A stretch of DNA of 48,880 nt, from positions 1 to 48,880 of the forward strand of contig JAJZIE010000001.1 in the NCBI GenBank assembly GCA_021810725.1. The letters run 5' to 3'. Both the position numbers and the translations under genes were made by a program. Shown here piece by piece: positions 1 through 8,637 of this stretch. Below the pieces are notes generated by a model, which was given only the letters and a program-made list of their open reading frames with translations, was not told the DNA's origin and ran no database searches. The stretch is from Bacillota bacterium (GTDB taxonomy: Bacteria > Bacillota > Sulfobacillia > JAJZYS01 > JAJYTV01). Each line of letters opens with the position of its first letter. The stretch's first letter is position 1.

Positions 1-11
1 ACATGCCCTGA

Positions 12-36
12 CCCCGAGCGTCGTCGCCGCTCGGGG
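12..36. other. stem-loop near left window edge
   Basis: A perfect 9-bp stem (12-20 with 28-36, loop 21-27) lies ahead of the first gene. No T-run follows on either strand. It could be the terminator of a gene outside the window or a leader hairpin of the lipoprotein gene at 121. Nothing else was recognised in 1-120 except the ribosome binding site close to 121. Confidence 0.3.
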
Positions 37-120
37 CATACGTTCACGGCCTTCCCTGCAGGCGATCGCCTGGGGCCGACGAACGGAACTAGCAGACCCG
101 CGCAGGGGAGGGAGCACCCG

Positions 121-2157
121 ATGCGGTCTTGGCCGCTGATCGCCTTGGCGGTCGCATCCAGCCTTGCGCTCTCGGCTTGCGGGGCAGGCCCCAGGCCCGC
201 GGCGCCTTTGAAGGCGCCCGCCCTGGTTTCGCGCGTTCGGGTGAAGCTTGCCGACACGCTGTTCGTCGCCGCTCCCAGCGCGATCCAGTTCACCTCGAGC
301 CAAGTCGGCTATGTGCTGCGGCCCACCTCGGACTACAGCGTAGGCGGCGGGGTTCTGCTGAGGACGGATGACGGCGGAGGGACCTGGCGGTCCATCGCGC
401 TTCCCAAGGGCTTCATGTTCCAGGGCATGCGCTTTTTCACCCCCCAGGACGGCGTCCTGTTCGGTCAGGACACTGCCTGCGGCCTGGTGCAGCCGAATTG
501 CCTCGGGGTCGTCTTCTGGACCGGCGACGGTGGCGCGACATTCCGTGAGGTGCTGCGCACGCCGGATGCGCTCTTCGGCGCAAGCGCCGCCTGGAGCGGC
601 AGCGGCGGCTGGCTCAGCGCCTCGAACGTCTGCGCGGGCACCTGCGCGACCGAGACCACCCTTTACGGCACATCGGACGGCGGGCTGCACTGGTCCGCCC
701 TTGACAAGACTTCGGCGCCTGGCTTCGCGGTGCTCTCCACCAGCGACGAGCAAACGGGTTACGGGCTCCAGGGCGGCCACGTCGTCAAGACGACCGATGG
801 CGGCCATTCCTTCTCGCCCGTCGCCAGCCTGCCGAGCGACCATGCTGGGCCGATCAGCGCCGTCTCAGGGTCCCTGCAGCAAATTCCCGGCGGACCCACC
901 TATGTCACGGCCTGCGACGGCGGCGCCGCGAACGGCGGTTGCATGAACTACGTCTATCGCTCCGAGACCGGTGCCTCGCCCTTCAGCACGGTCTGGTCGC
1001 GCTACTGCACCGATCAGACCGCCGTGCACATGCTGAGCGCGAATTCGGGCGTCCTTGTCCTGATGGGCACGACCGCCTGCGGTCCAGGCGGCGGATTGGG
1101 CATCGCGTCGAACATCGTCCTCGCCACCGGCGATGGCTTCCGCACGACGCACCTCGCCTACCGCTTCCCGGGCAGCGTGGACGCGGTGCAGTTCATGAAC
1201 GCAGACGACGGCTGGGCGGTCGGCACCGGCGCCCAGTGCTACGAGTCCGTGTGCCCCATGCTGGTCTACCGGACGACGGATGGCGGACTCGACTGGGCGC
1301 CGACCGCTCGGCCGCAGGGGCCGCTCGAAACGATCGCCCGCGCTCCTGGCGGGCCCTATTTCGGCGTCGGCACGGCGCTGGATCCCTGGGCGCTGCTCGC
1401 GAGTCCGACAGGACGCAGCTGGCACAAGGTCGGGGAAATCCCGAAGCTTTCGGAGGGCGTGGTATCGGCGGGGCAACTCCAGTTCGCCTCCGCCCGTCAG
1501 GGCTACCTCCTCCTGCCGAACGGCTACGGCCTGTACAGGACCCAAAACGGCGGGAGAAGCTGGTCTGCGGTCGCAGGGCCGCAGGACGGTGCAGTCGTCG
1601 CGATGTCCTTCCTGCGGCCGAACCTCGGCTACCTGCTCACGCAGAATGGCACGGGCTGTCCCATCGCGACGCCATGCCGCGACGCGGTGTTCGTGACACG
1701 GGACGGCGGGCGCCGGTTCACTGAAGTCACACGGCTGCCGAAGGACGTCTTCTTCTCGTCGCTCGCATTTGTCAGCCCTGACGTCGGCTACGCGTTCGGG
1801 CTCTGTCCCGTCGGGAGGAAGTGTGGGCCGAGGACGCCGCTCTGGCAGACGGCGGACGGTGGTGCCCACTGGCGCAAGCTGCAGCTCAGACTGCCGCAGA
1901 CCGGGTTCGGCGGCTACATCTATCCGGCGCCGGGCGGGTACGCCGTCGCGATCTTCGGTGATGGCTTCGCCGTCCTGGTTCCGGGAGCCGGGTGGCGGTC
2001 CGTCGAGGTCGAGTCCTCGTCGCCGGGCGCGACGCCACCGCTTGGCACCCCGGGGATCGGGGGCGTGGTGCCCGGGCGCAGCCGGGCGCTCGTCTCCCTC
2101 TCGGGCGTCGGCGTCTTAGAGGCCAGCTACGCGGGAGCGGCATGGACGAGGCCCTGA
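121..2157 (+). CDS. Asp-box repeat lipoprotein (Ycf48/sialidase-like beta-propeller)
   Basis: A 678-residue exported protein. The N-terminus is a lipoprotein signal peptide with lipobox LSAC around residues 17-20, so the mature protein is probably lipid-anchored outside the membrane. The rest carries about nine Asp-box (BNR) motifs of the type T-x-D-G-G-x-x-W, for example RTDDGGGTW, YRTTDGGLDW, YRTQNGGRSW and WQTADGGAHW. Such repeats build the beta-propellers of sialidases, Ycf48 and other extracellular proteins. No sialidase FRIP motif was seen, so an enzymatic activity is not claimed; binding or scaffolding is more likely. GGGAGGG precedes the ATG. The last bases run into a small membrane-protein gene 55 bp downstream. 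Confidence 0.8.
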   Translation: MRSWPLIALAVASSLALSACGAGPRPAAPLKAPALVSRVRVKLADTLFVAAPSAIQFTSSQVGYVLRPTSDYSVGGGVLLRTDDGGGTWRSIALPKGFMFQGMRFFTPQDGVLFGQDTACGLVQPNCLGVVFWTGDGGATFREVLRTPDALFGASAAWSGSGGWLSASNVCAGTCATETTLYGTSDGGLHWSALDKTSAPGFAVLSTSDEQTGYGLQGGHVVKTTDGGHSFSPVASLPSDHAGPISAVSGSLQQIPGGPTYVTACDGGAANGGCMNYVYRSETGASPFSTVWSRYCTDQTAVHMLSANSGVLVLMGTTACGPGGGLGIASNIVLATGDGFRTTHLAYRFPGSVDAVQFMNADDGWAVGTGAQCYESVCPMLVYRTTDGGLDWAPTARPQGPLETIARAPGGPYFGVGTALDPWALLASPTGRSWHKVGEIPKLSEGVVSAGQLQFASARQGYLLLPNGYGLYRTQNGGRSWSAVAGPQDGAVVAMSFLRPNLGYLLTQNGTGCPIATPCRDAVFVTRDGGRRFTEVTRLPKDVFFSSLAFVSPDVGYAFGLCPVGRKCGPRTPLWQTADGGAHWRKLQLRLPQTGFGGYIYPAPGGYAVAIFGDGFAVLVPGAGWRSVEVESSSPGATPPLGTPGIGGVVPGRSRALVSLSGVGVLEASYAGAAWTRP

Positions 2158-2212
2158 AGTCGGGCAGGAGGCGGCTCAACAGACCCGAAACCGCGTCTTG
2201 GGGGGAGACCAT

Positions 2213-2371
2213 TTGCTCTTCGTCGCGTTCCTCTTGGTCCTCGCGGTCGCGGCCGCCGTGACCCTGTCGGTGCGAACCGAACGCATGCGCGAGATGCAGG
2301 CGCAGATCGACGAGCTGCGCAAGTCCGTGGACGACCTCAAGCGGCGCCTGGACGCAAGCGCCGGGTTCTAG
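2213..2371 (+). CDS. 52-residue membrane microprotein with a coiled-coil tail
   Basis: A short TTG-initiated reading frame of 52 codons. GGGGGAG sits at 2201-2207, at proper spacing for a ribosome binding site. The first ~20 residues are strongly hydrophobic (LFVAFLLVLAVAAAVTLSV), followed by a charged stretch with heptad-like spacing (REMQAQIDELRKSVDDLKRR) that should form a helix or coiled coil in the cytoplasm. This layout resembles small FtsB/FtsL- or TatA-like single-pass proteins, but no family was recognised. It follows the lipoprotein gene closely and may be cotranscribed. Its stop codon shares the CTAG at 2368-2371 with the stop of the convergent gene. Confidence 0.6.
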   Translation: MLFVAFLLVLAVAAAVTLSVRTERMREMQAQIDELRKSVDDLKRRLDASAGF

Positions 2372-2679
2372 CCCATTGTCCCGTCCGCAGGCCTGAGATC
2401 GCCCCATGCCACGACCACGAGCGCCTCGACGCCGGACGGGTACCGCTGCAGCTGGCAAACGTAGACCGGTGTCGGATCCTGCGGTAACGGCAAGAGGGTG
2501 CCGCCCGGCTCCCGCGGAGCCAGCGCCACCTCCTCGAGGGCGCCGCCGGGCGCGGGAATGGCCGGGGACAACCGCGCCACCAGCAGGTCGTCGCGTCCGA
2601 GCTGGGCGGTGCGGCCCAAGATCAGGCAGGCGCTCTCCTTGCCGTTGCAGGCGAGCGTGTACGCCGGCGTTGCCTCCAC
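2368..2679 (-). CDS. hypothetical protein, 103 residues
   Basis: A leftward reading frame starting with GTG at 2679; AAGGAGG lies seven bases upstream, which decides this start over longer in-frame options. The protein begins MEATPAYTLACNGKESAC and contains no membrane segment or recognised motif; it seems to be a small soluble beta-rich protein. I do not recognise a family. It is convergent with the microprotein gene, sharing four bases, and divergent from tldD. Confidence 0.5.
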   Translation of the reverse strand: MEATPAYTLACNGKESACLILGRTAQLGRDDLLVARLSPAIPAPGGALEEVALAPREPGGTLLPLPQDPTPVYVCQLQRYPSGVEALVVVAWGDLRPADGTMG

Positions 2680-2903
2680 ATCCGCACCTCCTTGGTGGGA
2701 CGGCACAGTATCGTCCCGTCCTCCTTCTACGCTCGAGACCGTCCGGGTGCTCCGACCCATTGGTCCGAGGTCCAATCCGTATGCGGGTCGGAAGGCGCCG
2801 AGGGAGCCGGCGTGGAAGGATGTTGCGGCGGTGGAGGATCCTCATCCAGGTTGCCCTTGGGCGTTGACCCATTCCGAAGAACAGCAGCAGGGAGTGAGAG
2901 CAG

Positions 2904-4199
2904 ATGGCGGGTAGCAGAGCCCTGGCCGAAGCCGCGGCCAGAGGCGCCGGGCGCGGGCACTGGGTTTCCATGTCGCGCGCGAGCGGCCTTGCGATCGTGG
3001 CGCTCGGACCGACGGTCGAGATCCGGCAGGATCCGCCGCGCGAGGGCACCGTGGTGCGCGAGGTGCGGGACGGAGTCCAGCGCGAATGGGCGGTGCCGGG
3101 CTGGCAGACCGACTGGGCCCCTTCCGGCGCGCCCGTCGAAAACTTCGACTGGACCGGCGTCCGGCCGGTGGACGGCGTGACCCTCGAGGAGAAGCTCGAG
3201 GCCGTCACGCGCCTGCGCGAGCGCCTGCAGAACCGCGACCCGCGCATCGTCCAGGTCATGGTGCGCTACCAGGAGTCCGTCGAGGACAGCCGCGTCGCGA
3301 CCGACGCCTTCGACCGGCGCAGTCGTGTCGGGCGGGTGCACTTCGCGGCGCACATCGTGGTGCACAAGGATGGCCGCACCGAGTACGAGTACCAGGGCAA
3401 GGGTGCCGTCGGCGGCTTCGAACTCGCGTCGATCGACGACGAGGAGATCGACCGCATGGTCGAGCGGGCGGTGCAGCTTCTGGACGCCGCCCCGATCGAC
3501 CCCGGCACCTACAAGGTCGTGACGACGCCGGAGGTATCCGGCGTGCTGGCGCACGAGGCGTTCGGCCACGGCGTGGAGATGGACCTCTTCCTCTCGGACC
3601 GCGCCCGCTCGCAGCGCTACATCGGCCAGCGGGTAGGCAGCGACTTCGCGACGATCATCGACGATCCGGCCGTACCCGGCGGCTTCGGCGGCTACCCGTT
3701 CGACGACGACGGGGAACTTGCGAGCCCGCATGTCATCCTGGACCACGGCGTCCTGATGGGCGGCCTCGCGGACGCCGACGCGGCCATGGCCCTGCACGCC
3801 CGCGGTGGCAACGGCAGGCGCCAGGACTACAGCCGCAAGGTCTACCCGCGCATGACCAACACCTACTTCCAGCCCGGCACGAGCACGCCGGAGGAGCTCG
3901 TCGCGGGGGTCGAGCACGGCATCTATCTGCACCGCGTCGAGTCCGGCATGGAGGACCCCCGCAACTGGGGCCTGCAGATCACCTGCCACTATGGCGAGGA
4001 GATCCGGGGCGGCCGTCTGACCGGCAAGCTCTATCGCACCCTGGGCATGACGGGATACGTCCCCGACGTGCTGCACAGCATCGACGGCGCAGCGAACGAC
4101 TTCGCGATGTGGCCCGGCCACTGCGGGAAGGGGTGGAAGGAATGGGTGACCAACGGGACGGGCGGACCGCACCTGCGCATGACCGCGAGGCTGGGATGA
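2904..4199 (+). CDS. tldD: TldD family metalloprotease subunit
   Basis: 431 residues, close to the family norm. The zinc-binding signature HEAFGHG with the following VEMD lies at about residues 217-226 (HExxxH), the hallmark of TldD, the catalytic subunit of the TldD/TldE heterodimer that degrades unfolded peptides and matures some modified peptides. The N-terminal half carries the usual mixed domain and the C-terminal half the substrate-channel domain. The partner gene pmbA/tldE starts inside the TldD stop codon (ATGA overlap), so the two are translationally coupled. GGGAGTGAG precedes the ATG. No ribosomally made peptide precursor gene was noticed nearby, so general peptide degradation is the safer assignment. 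Confidence 0.93.
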   Translation: MAGSRALAEAAARGAGRGHWVSMSRASGLAIVALGPTVEIRQDPPREGTVVREVRDGVQREWAVPGWQTDWAPSGAPVENFDWTGVRPVDGVTLEEKLEAVTRLRERLQNRDPRIVQVMVRYQESVEDSRVATDAFDRRSRVGRVHFAAHIVVHKDGRTEYEYQGKGAVGGFELASIDDEEIDRMVERAVQLLDAAPIDPGTYKVVTTPEVSGVLAHEAFGHGVEMDLFLSDRARSQRYIGQRVGSDFATIIDDPAVPGGFGGYPFDDDGELASPHVILDHGVLMGGLADADAAMALHARGGNGRRQDYSRKVYPRMTNTYFQPGTSTPEELVAGVEHGIYLHRVESGMEDPRNWGLQITCHYGEEIRGGRLTGKLYRTLGMTGYVPDVLHSIDGAANDFAMWPGHCGKGWKEWVTNGTGGPHLRMTARLG

Positions 4200-5458
4200 G
4201 CGTCGGGCTGCCCCGCGAGGCGCAGGAAGCCTCGGAGTGGGTTCTCACCAGCACCGAGGCCGAGGAGACGCAGCTCTACTGGCGCCTTGGCGAGCTGCAC
4301 GCCGAGCGCTCGGTGGAGACCCTGGACCATGAACTCGTGCTCTACCGCGACGTCGAGGGAAAGCGCGGTTCCGCGTCCGCCTTCCTCGTCGGAGACGAGG
4401 GGGATGGCGAGCGTGTCAGGACCGCGCTCACGGCCGCCTCGCTCGCCCTGAACCCGCCATACCGCCTGCCCGAGGGCCCCGCGAGCTATCCCGCGATCGC
4501 GCTGGGCGCGGAAAGCATGCCAGACCGGGACCAGCTCGTCGCCTGGCAGGCGAACGTGCGGCGAGAGATCGAGAGCGCCGGCGCGAAGGCGTCGCATCTC
4601 GAGCTTTTCGCCGGCCGGCACGAGTCCCGCGTCGAGGCCTCGAACGGCCGCAGCCACGCCTGGCGGGGCGATCGCTACCTCCTCGATCTGGTGGTTTCCG
4701 CGGGCGAAGGCGATGCCTCGACCGAGTTCCGACTGATGCGGGAGTCCAGGCTGATCGACGATCTCCTGCCCCAGGCGGTTCTCGGCCGGGCGATCCAGGC
4801 GGTGCGCGATCGCGGCCGTGCCACCCTGCCCCCGACCGGGCGCATGGCGGTCGTGCTGCCGGCAAGCGAGCTCGCGACACTTCTCATGGCCATCTCCGTG
4901 CACACGAACGGGCAGTACCTCGTCTCGGGCATGCTGCAGAAGAAGGTCGGGGAAGCGCTGATCGAAGCCGAGGGAGACCCGATCACGATCACGGGCGACC
5001 CGACCCTGCCGTACGCCGTCGCATCCACCCCGACCGACCGCTCGACGGTGCCCGGGCGGGCCCTGCCGCTTCTTGAGGGCGGGGTGATCCGAAACATGCA
5101 CAGCGACCACCAGTTCGCGGCCTACCTCGGCGTCGAGCCGACCGGCCCCGTCGGAACGCTCGTTTGGGCGCCGGGCACGACCAGCGCCGCGGACCTCCTC
5201 GGTGACGGTCCGGTCCTCGAGGTGCTGGCGTTCTCCGCCAACATGCCCGATCCGATGACGGGCGCGTTCGCGGCCGAGATCAAGATGGGCTACCTGCACC
5301 GCGGCGGCGAGCGCATCCCCATCGCTCAGGGCAGTGTGACGGGCAACGTCTTCGAGGCCCTCAGACGCTGTCGCCTGTCGCGGGAGACCGAACAGGACAA
5401 GGGCTATTTCGGGCCCGCCATGGTCCGCTTCGAGCAGCTGCAGGTGGCTGGAGCCTGA
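4196..5458 (+). CDS. pmbA: PmbA/TldE family protease partner subunit
   Basis: 420 residues starting at the ATG that overlaps the tldD stop (ATGA at 4196-4199). It has the overall fold features of the family, such as the block VLPASELATLLMA and the C-terminal part with MPDPMTGAFAAEIKMGYL and the conserved GSVTGN motif, but no HExxxH zinc site, as expected for the non-catalytic TldE/PmbA subunit. It forms a heterodimer with TldD in the cytoplasm. It is the last gene of the two-gene operon; a GC-rich hairpin follows at 5466-5489. Confidence 0.9.
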   Translation: MSVGLPREAQEASEWVLTSTEAEETQLYWRLGELHAERSVETLDHELVLYRDVEGKRGSASAFLVGDEGDGERVRTALTAASLALNPPYRLPEGPASYPAIALGAESMPDRDQLVAWQANVRREIESAGAKASHLELFAGRHESRVEASNGRSHAWRGDRYLLDLVVSAGEGDASTEFRLMRESRLIDDLLPQAVLGRAIQAVRDRGRATLPPTGRMAVVLPASELATLLMAISVHTNGQYLVSGMLQKKVGEALIEAEGDPITITGDPTLPYAVASTPTDRSTVPGRALPLLEGGVIRNMHSDHQFAAYLGVEPTGPVGTLVWAPGTTSAADLLGDGPVLEVLAFSANMPDPMTGAFAAEIKMGYLHRGGERIPIAQGSVTGNVFEALRRCRLSRETEQDKGYFGPAMVRFEQLQVAGA

Positions 5459-5465
5459 CGTCGGC

Positions 5466-5489
5466 CGGGCGCCCCGGGTGGGGCGCCCG
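5466..5489. terminator. GC-rich hairpin after pmbA
   Basis: A perfect 10-bp stem (5466-5475 with 5480-5489) with a GGGT loop follows the pmbA stop by a few bases. Its position suits a terminator, but the run of T residues expected for intrinsic termination is missing; a short TTTT occurs only about 20 bases later. Confidence 0.45.
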
Positions 5490-5619
5490 ACCCGCTTAAG
5501 GGGAGGTTTTCGGCGCCTCATGCGAAAGGAGTAAATGGGAGACACTTTCCGGCCGCCGGGCTGTCGCGGCGGAAGTCCGCCGCCGCGGTCCCCTCGGGCC
5601 GATGGGGGAGGGACTCTTG

Positions 5620-6729
5620 ATGGCCAAGGTAGAGCCGAAGGAGCAACGTTGCCGGGCGATCCAAGTGACGCCTGGCAAGGCGCACAGCGCGAGACTTGGC
5701 GAGGAGCCCTACGCCAAGCCGACGCAGGGAGAGATCGGGCTCAAGGTGTTGCTCGTGGGCATCTGCGGCACCGACGCCGAGATCGAGGCGGGCCTCTACG
5801 GCGAGGCGCCGCCAGGCGAAGACCACCTCGTACCTGGGCACGAGTCGCTCTGCGAAGTGGAGGACGTGGGCCCGGGGGTCGTGGGGTTCCAACCCGGCGA
5901 CCTCGTGGTGCCGATCGTGCGGCGGCCGTGCCCCGAGAACTGCGAGCCCTGCAGCCGTGGACGCTGGGACATGTGCCTTACGGGCGACTACTCCGAGCGC
6001 GGCATCGCGAAGCTCCACGGCATGTTGCGCGAGCATCTCACGGACGAGGCGGCACACTGTGTCCTGCTGCCCGGTGACCTGCGCGATGTCGGCGTGCTGG
6101 TGGAGCCGCTCAGCATCGTCGAGAAGGCCATCGAGGAAACCATGCTGATCCAGCGCCGCACGGGTCTTGCGCCAAGGCGCGCCCTGGTCACCGGGGCCGG
6201 TCCGATCGGCCTCCTGGCGGCCCTCTGCCTGCGCGGGCGCGGCATCGCCGTCGACGTGCTCGACCAGCGGCCCGCGGGCAGTCCGAAGGCAGAGATCGCC
6301 CGCGCGGCGGGTGCCGGCTACATCGACGACTCGAAGACGCCACTCGAGCAGGCGACGGACGGCACCTTCTACGACCTGGTGCTTGAGGCGAGCGGCTACG
6401 CCCCGCTCGTGTTCCGGGCCTTGCGCCGGCTCGGCCGCAACGGTGCCATGGTGCTCACCGGCGTCACCGCGGGCCACCACAAGATCGAGCTCGACGTCGA
6501 CGCGCTCAACCAGGAGATGGTGCTCGAAAACCAGGTCCTGGTGGGGTCGGTGAACGCCGCGCGCCAGCACTACGAGGCCGCCGTGCGCGACCTCAAGGCG
6601 TGGCAGGAGACGTTCCCCGGTCTCGCCGCGCGGCTGATCACAGCGCGCCATCCGCTTTCCTCGTTCGAGGCCGCCCTGACCAAGGACCCCGACGGGATCA
6701 AGTCCGTGGTGGAGGTGGCGGGGCGGTGA
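5620..6729 (+). CDS. gdh: zinc-dependent glucose 1-dehydrogenase (MDR family)
   Basis: 369 residues of the medium-chain dehydrogenase family, resembling the Sulfolobus/Thermoplasma type of NAD(P)-dependent glucose dehydrogenase that oxidises glucose to gluconolactone. Catalytic zinc ligands are visible as GICGTD (Cys49) and GHE (His74-Glu75). The structural zinc lobe has four cysteines at 104, 108, 111 and 119. The nucleotide-binding loop is GAGPIGLLAALCL near residue 190. I chose the ATG at 5620 because GGGGGAGG at 5604-5611 is correctly spaced; an in-frame ATG at 5602 overlaps that site. The gene overlaps the next (GH15) by four bases, so glucose released by that enzyme is the likely substrate. 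Related aldose dehydrogenases cannot be excluded. Confidence 0.82.
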   Translation: MAKVEPKEQRCRAIQVTPGKAHSARLGEEPYAKPTQGEIGLKVLLVGICGTDAEIEAGLYGEAPPGEDHLVPGHESLCEVEDVGPGVVGFQPGDLVVPIVRRPCPENCEPCSRGRWDMCLTGDYSERGIAKLHGMLREHLTDEAAHCVLLPGDLRDVGVLVEPLSIVEKAIEETMLIQRRTGLAPRRALVTGAGPIGLLAALCLRGRGIAVDVLDQRPAGSPKAEIARAAGAGYIDDSKTPLEQATDGTFYDLVLEASGYAPLVFRALRRLGRNGAMVLTGVTAGHHKIELDVDALNQEMVLENQVLVGSVNAARQHYEAAVRDLKAWQETFPGLAARLITARHPLSSFEAALTKDPDGIKSVVEVAGR

Positions 6730-8531
6730 AGTTCTACGGCTTCATCTCGAACGGCAGCACAGCGGCCCTGATCGACCCCTGGGGTTCGGTGGACTGGCTG
6801 CCCCTGCCCCGCTTCGACAGCCCGTCCGTCTTCACGCGCATGCTCGGCGGTGACGAGGCGGGGTCGTTCGCGATCGTGCCGCGGGGGACCTTTACCGCGA
6901 GCCAAGCCTACGAAGAGGGCACCAACATCCTGCGCACCACCCTCACCTGCGAGGATGGCAAGCTCGAGATCGTCGACTTCCTCTCGATCGGCCGCTCCGA
7001 GCTGCGACGGCTGGTGCGCAGCGATGTCCCGTTTGCCGTGCGCCTCAGGCCCCGCTTCGGTTATGGGCTCGTCTCCCCGGCCATCTCGACGGACGGGACA
7101 GGCGTGCTGATGCGCAACCCGCTCGGCCAGGAGGCCCTGCTCTTCACGATCGGCGGCCACGGCAAGCAGGGTGTGCTCGCGGAGGACCCCCTCTCGGGTG
7201 TCTGGCATTTGCCGAAGGGGCGCTACGACATCATCCTGCGCTATGTCGGCGACAGTCGCCGCGACCTCACCGAGACCGCGGCCGCCGTCCAGCAGGAGGC
7301 GTTGCAGGCCGAGCGGGACATCGCCTCGGAAGAGGAACACCGCACCTACCGGCGCAACGTGCAGTACTGGCGCGACACCGCCCGCTCCACCTACCGCGGC
7401 CCGTACCGCGACGCGGTCGAGCGCTCCTTGCTCGTGCTGCGCGGTCTCACCTACCGGACAACCGGTGCCCTGATCGCCGCGCCGACCACGTCCCTGCCGG
7501 AACTGCCTCATGGCACCCGCCAGTGGGACTACCGCTTCTCCTGGGTCCGTGACGGGGCGTACAGCGCGGAGGCACTGCTCGCGGCCGGCGACCATGTCGC
7601 GGCAAGGCGCTTCATCGAGTTCATGCTGGAGTGCGTCGACCTCCAGGGCAAGCCGTTCCAGGCCCCGTTCTTCCACGTCGATGGCACCCTGATCCGCGGC
7701 GAGCGGGATCTCGATTGGCTGCGCGGTTTCCTGGACTCGAGACCCTGCCGCGAGGGCAACGCCGCCACGGGCCAGCTCCAGCTCGATATCGAGGGCGACT
7801 TCCTCTGGGTCGTCTATCGCTACATCCAGGAGACGGGCGACGACGAGAGCCTCGCGGCCTGGTGGCAGATGATCAAGGCGATGGTCGGCTGGGTCGAGGA
7901 GAACTGGCAGGCCAAGGATGCGAGCCTCTGGGAGTTCCGCGGCCAGGATGCGCAGTATACGCACTCCAAGCTGATGTGCTGGGTAGCTCTGCGCTATGGT
8001 GCCGAACTCGCCGAACGCATCGGCGAGAAGGCGTACGCCGAGCGCTGGCAGGCTGCGGCGGCAGCGGTCCACCAGGCGATCGAGCAGCATGGCTTCGACC
8101 AAGCTGCGGGCCATTACACGCAGGCCTTCGATGACGGTGGCAAGCTCGACGCCGCCCTGCTCATGCTGCCGCTCTACGGCTACTGCGACGCGACGGACAA
8201 GCGCTTCGCCGCTACGCTCACGGCGATCGAGCGCGAGCTCGTACACGGCCACTGGGTCTACCGCTACGCCTCGGACATGCTCGGAACGGCGGCATTCCCG
8301 TTCGTTCTCTCCACTTCGCACCTCGCCCGGGTGCACATCCGGCGAGGGGAACCGGAGCGCGCGCGGGATCTCCTGGAGGGGCTCGTGCAGAGTGCGACCG
8401 ACCTCGGCCTACTGGGCGAGCATTGTGATATGGAGTCCGGGAGTCCTCGGGGCAATTTCCCGCAGGCGTTCTCGCATCTTGGTATCGTATTGGCGGCAAT
8501 CGAGCTCGAGGCGGCAAAGGGCGGAAGCTGA
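6726..8531 (+). CDS. GH15 family glucoamylase/trehalase-like glycoside hydrolase
   Basis: 601 residues starting with GTG in the GTGA overlap with the dehydrogenase stop. The N-terminus (GFISNGSTAALIDPWGSVDWLPLPRFDSP, split here for reference) is typical of bacterial GH15 proteins. The (alpha/alpha)6 barrel shows QWDYRFSWVRDG near residue 260, the general-acid region WEFRGQ (Glu403) and the general-base region GEHCDMESG (Glu565) followed by GNFPQAFSHLG. Enzymes of this type release glucose from trehalose, maltose or longer alpha-glucans. No signal peptide is present, so it acts in the cytoplasm, perhaps on trehalose or glycogen. Coupling to the glucose dehydrogenase suggests a hydrolysis-plus-oxidation pair. 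Confidence 0.88.
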   Translation: MKFYGFISNGSTAALIDPWGSVDWLPLPRFDSPSVFTRMLGGDEAGSFAIVPRGTFTASQAYEEGTNILRTTLTCEDGKLEIVDFLSIGRSELRRLVRSDVPFAVRLRPRFGYGLVSPAISTDGTGVLMRNPLGQEALLFTIGGHGKQGVLAEDPLSGVWHLPKGRYDIILRYVGDSRRDLTETAAAVQQEALQAERDIASEEEHRTYRRNVQYWRDTARSTYRGPYRDAVERSLLVLRGLTYRTTGALIAAPTTSLPELPHGTRQWDYRFSWVRDGAYSAEALLAAGDHVAARRFIEFMLECVDLQGKPFQAPFFHVDGTLIRGERDLDWLRGFLDSRPCREGNAATGQLQLDIEGDFLWVVYRYIQETGDDESLAAWWQMIKAMVGWVEENWQAKDASLWEFRGQDAQYTHSKLMCWVALRYGAELAERIGEKAYAERWQAAAAAVHQAIEQHGFDQAAGHYTQAFDDGGKLDAALLMLPLYGYCDATDKRFAATLTAIERELVHGHWVYRYASDMLGTAAFPFVLSTSHLARVHIRRGEPERARDLLEGLVQSATDLGLLGEHCDMESGSPRGNFPQAFSHLGIVLAAIELEAAKGGS

Positions 8532-8566
8532 GGCTTTCGCCCCAATGTCGCTTTGTATTCTGGGGC

Positions 8567-8595
8567 TTACCATAATAAGGATGTAATTGTATACT
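8567..8595 (+). promoter_or_regulatory. candidate vegetative promoter for the polyprenyl-arabinose operon
   Basis: TTACCA (8567-8572), 17 bases, TATACT (8590-8595). The stretch 8530-8637 is much richer in A+T than the surrounding DNA, as expected for a promoter, and it stands directly before the first gene of the operon at 8638. Confidence 0.55.
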
Positions 8596-8637
8596 AGGGT
8601 CAGAATCCTCATGTGATCCTAGGAAAAGTGGCATAGG

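Noticed and set aside
5567..5586. GCGGCGG/CCGCCGC mirror before the glucose dehydrogenase gene, considered as riboswitch or attenuator
   Set aside because: Short, GC-only and without T-run or conserved elements; likely due to base composition.
5535..6077. Rightward frame of 180 codons with an excellent AAAGGAG and ATG ahead of the glucose dehydrogenase gene
   Set aside because: It runs in another frame through the dehydrogenase; its protein is Arg/Gly-rich without any family feature. At most the first codons could be a leader peptide.
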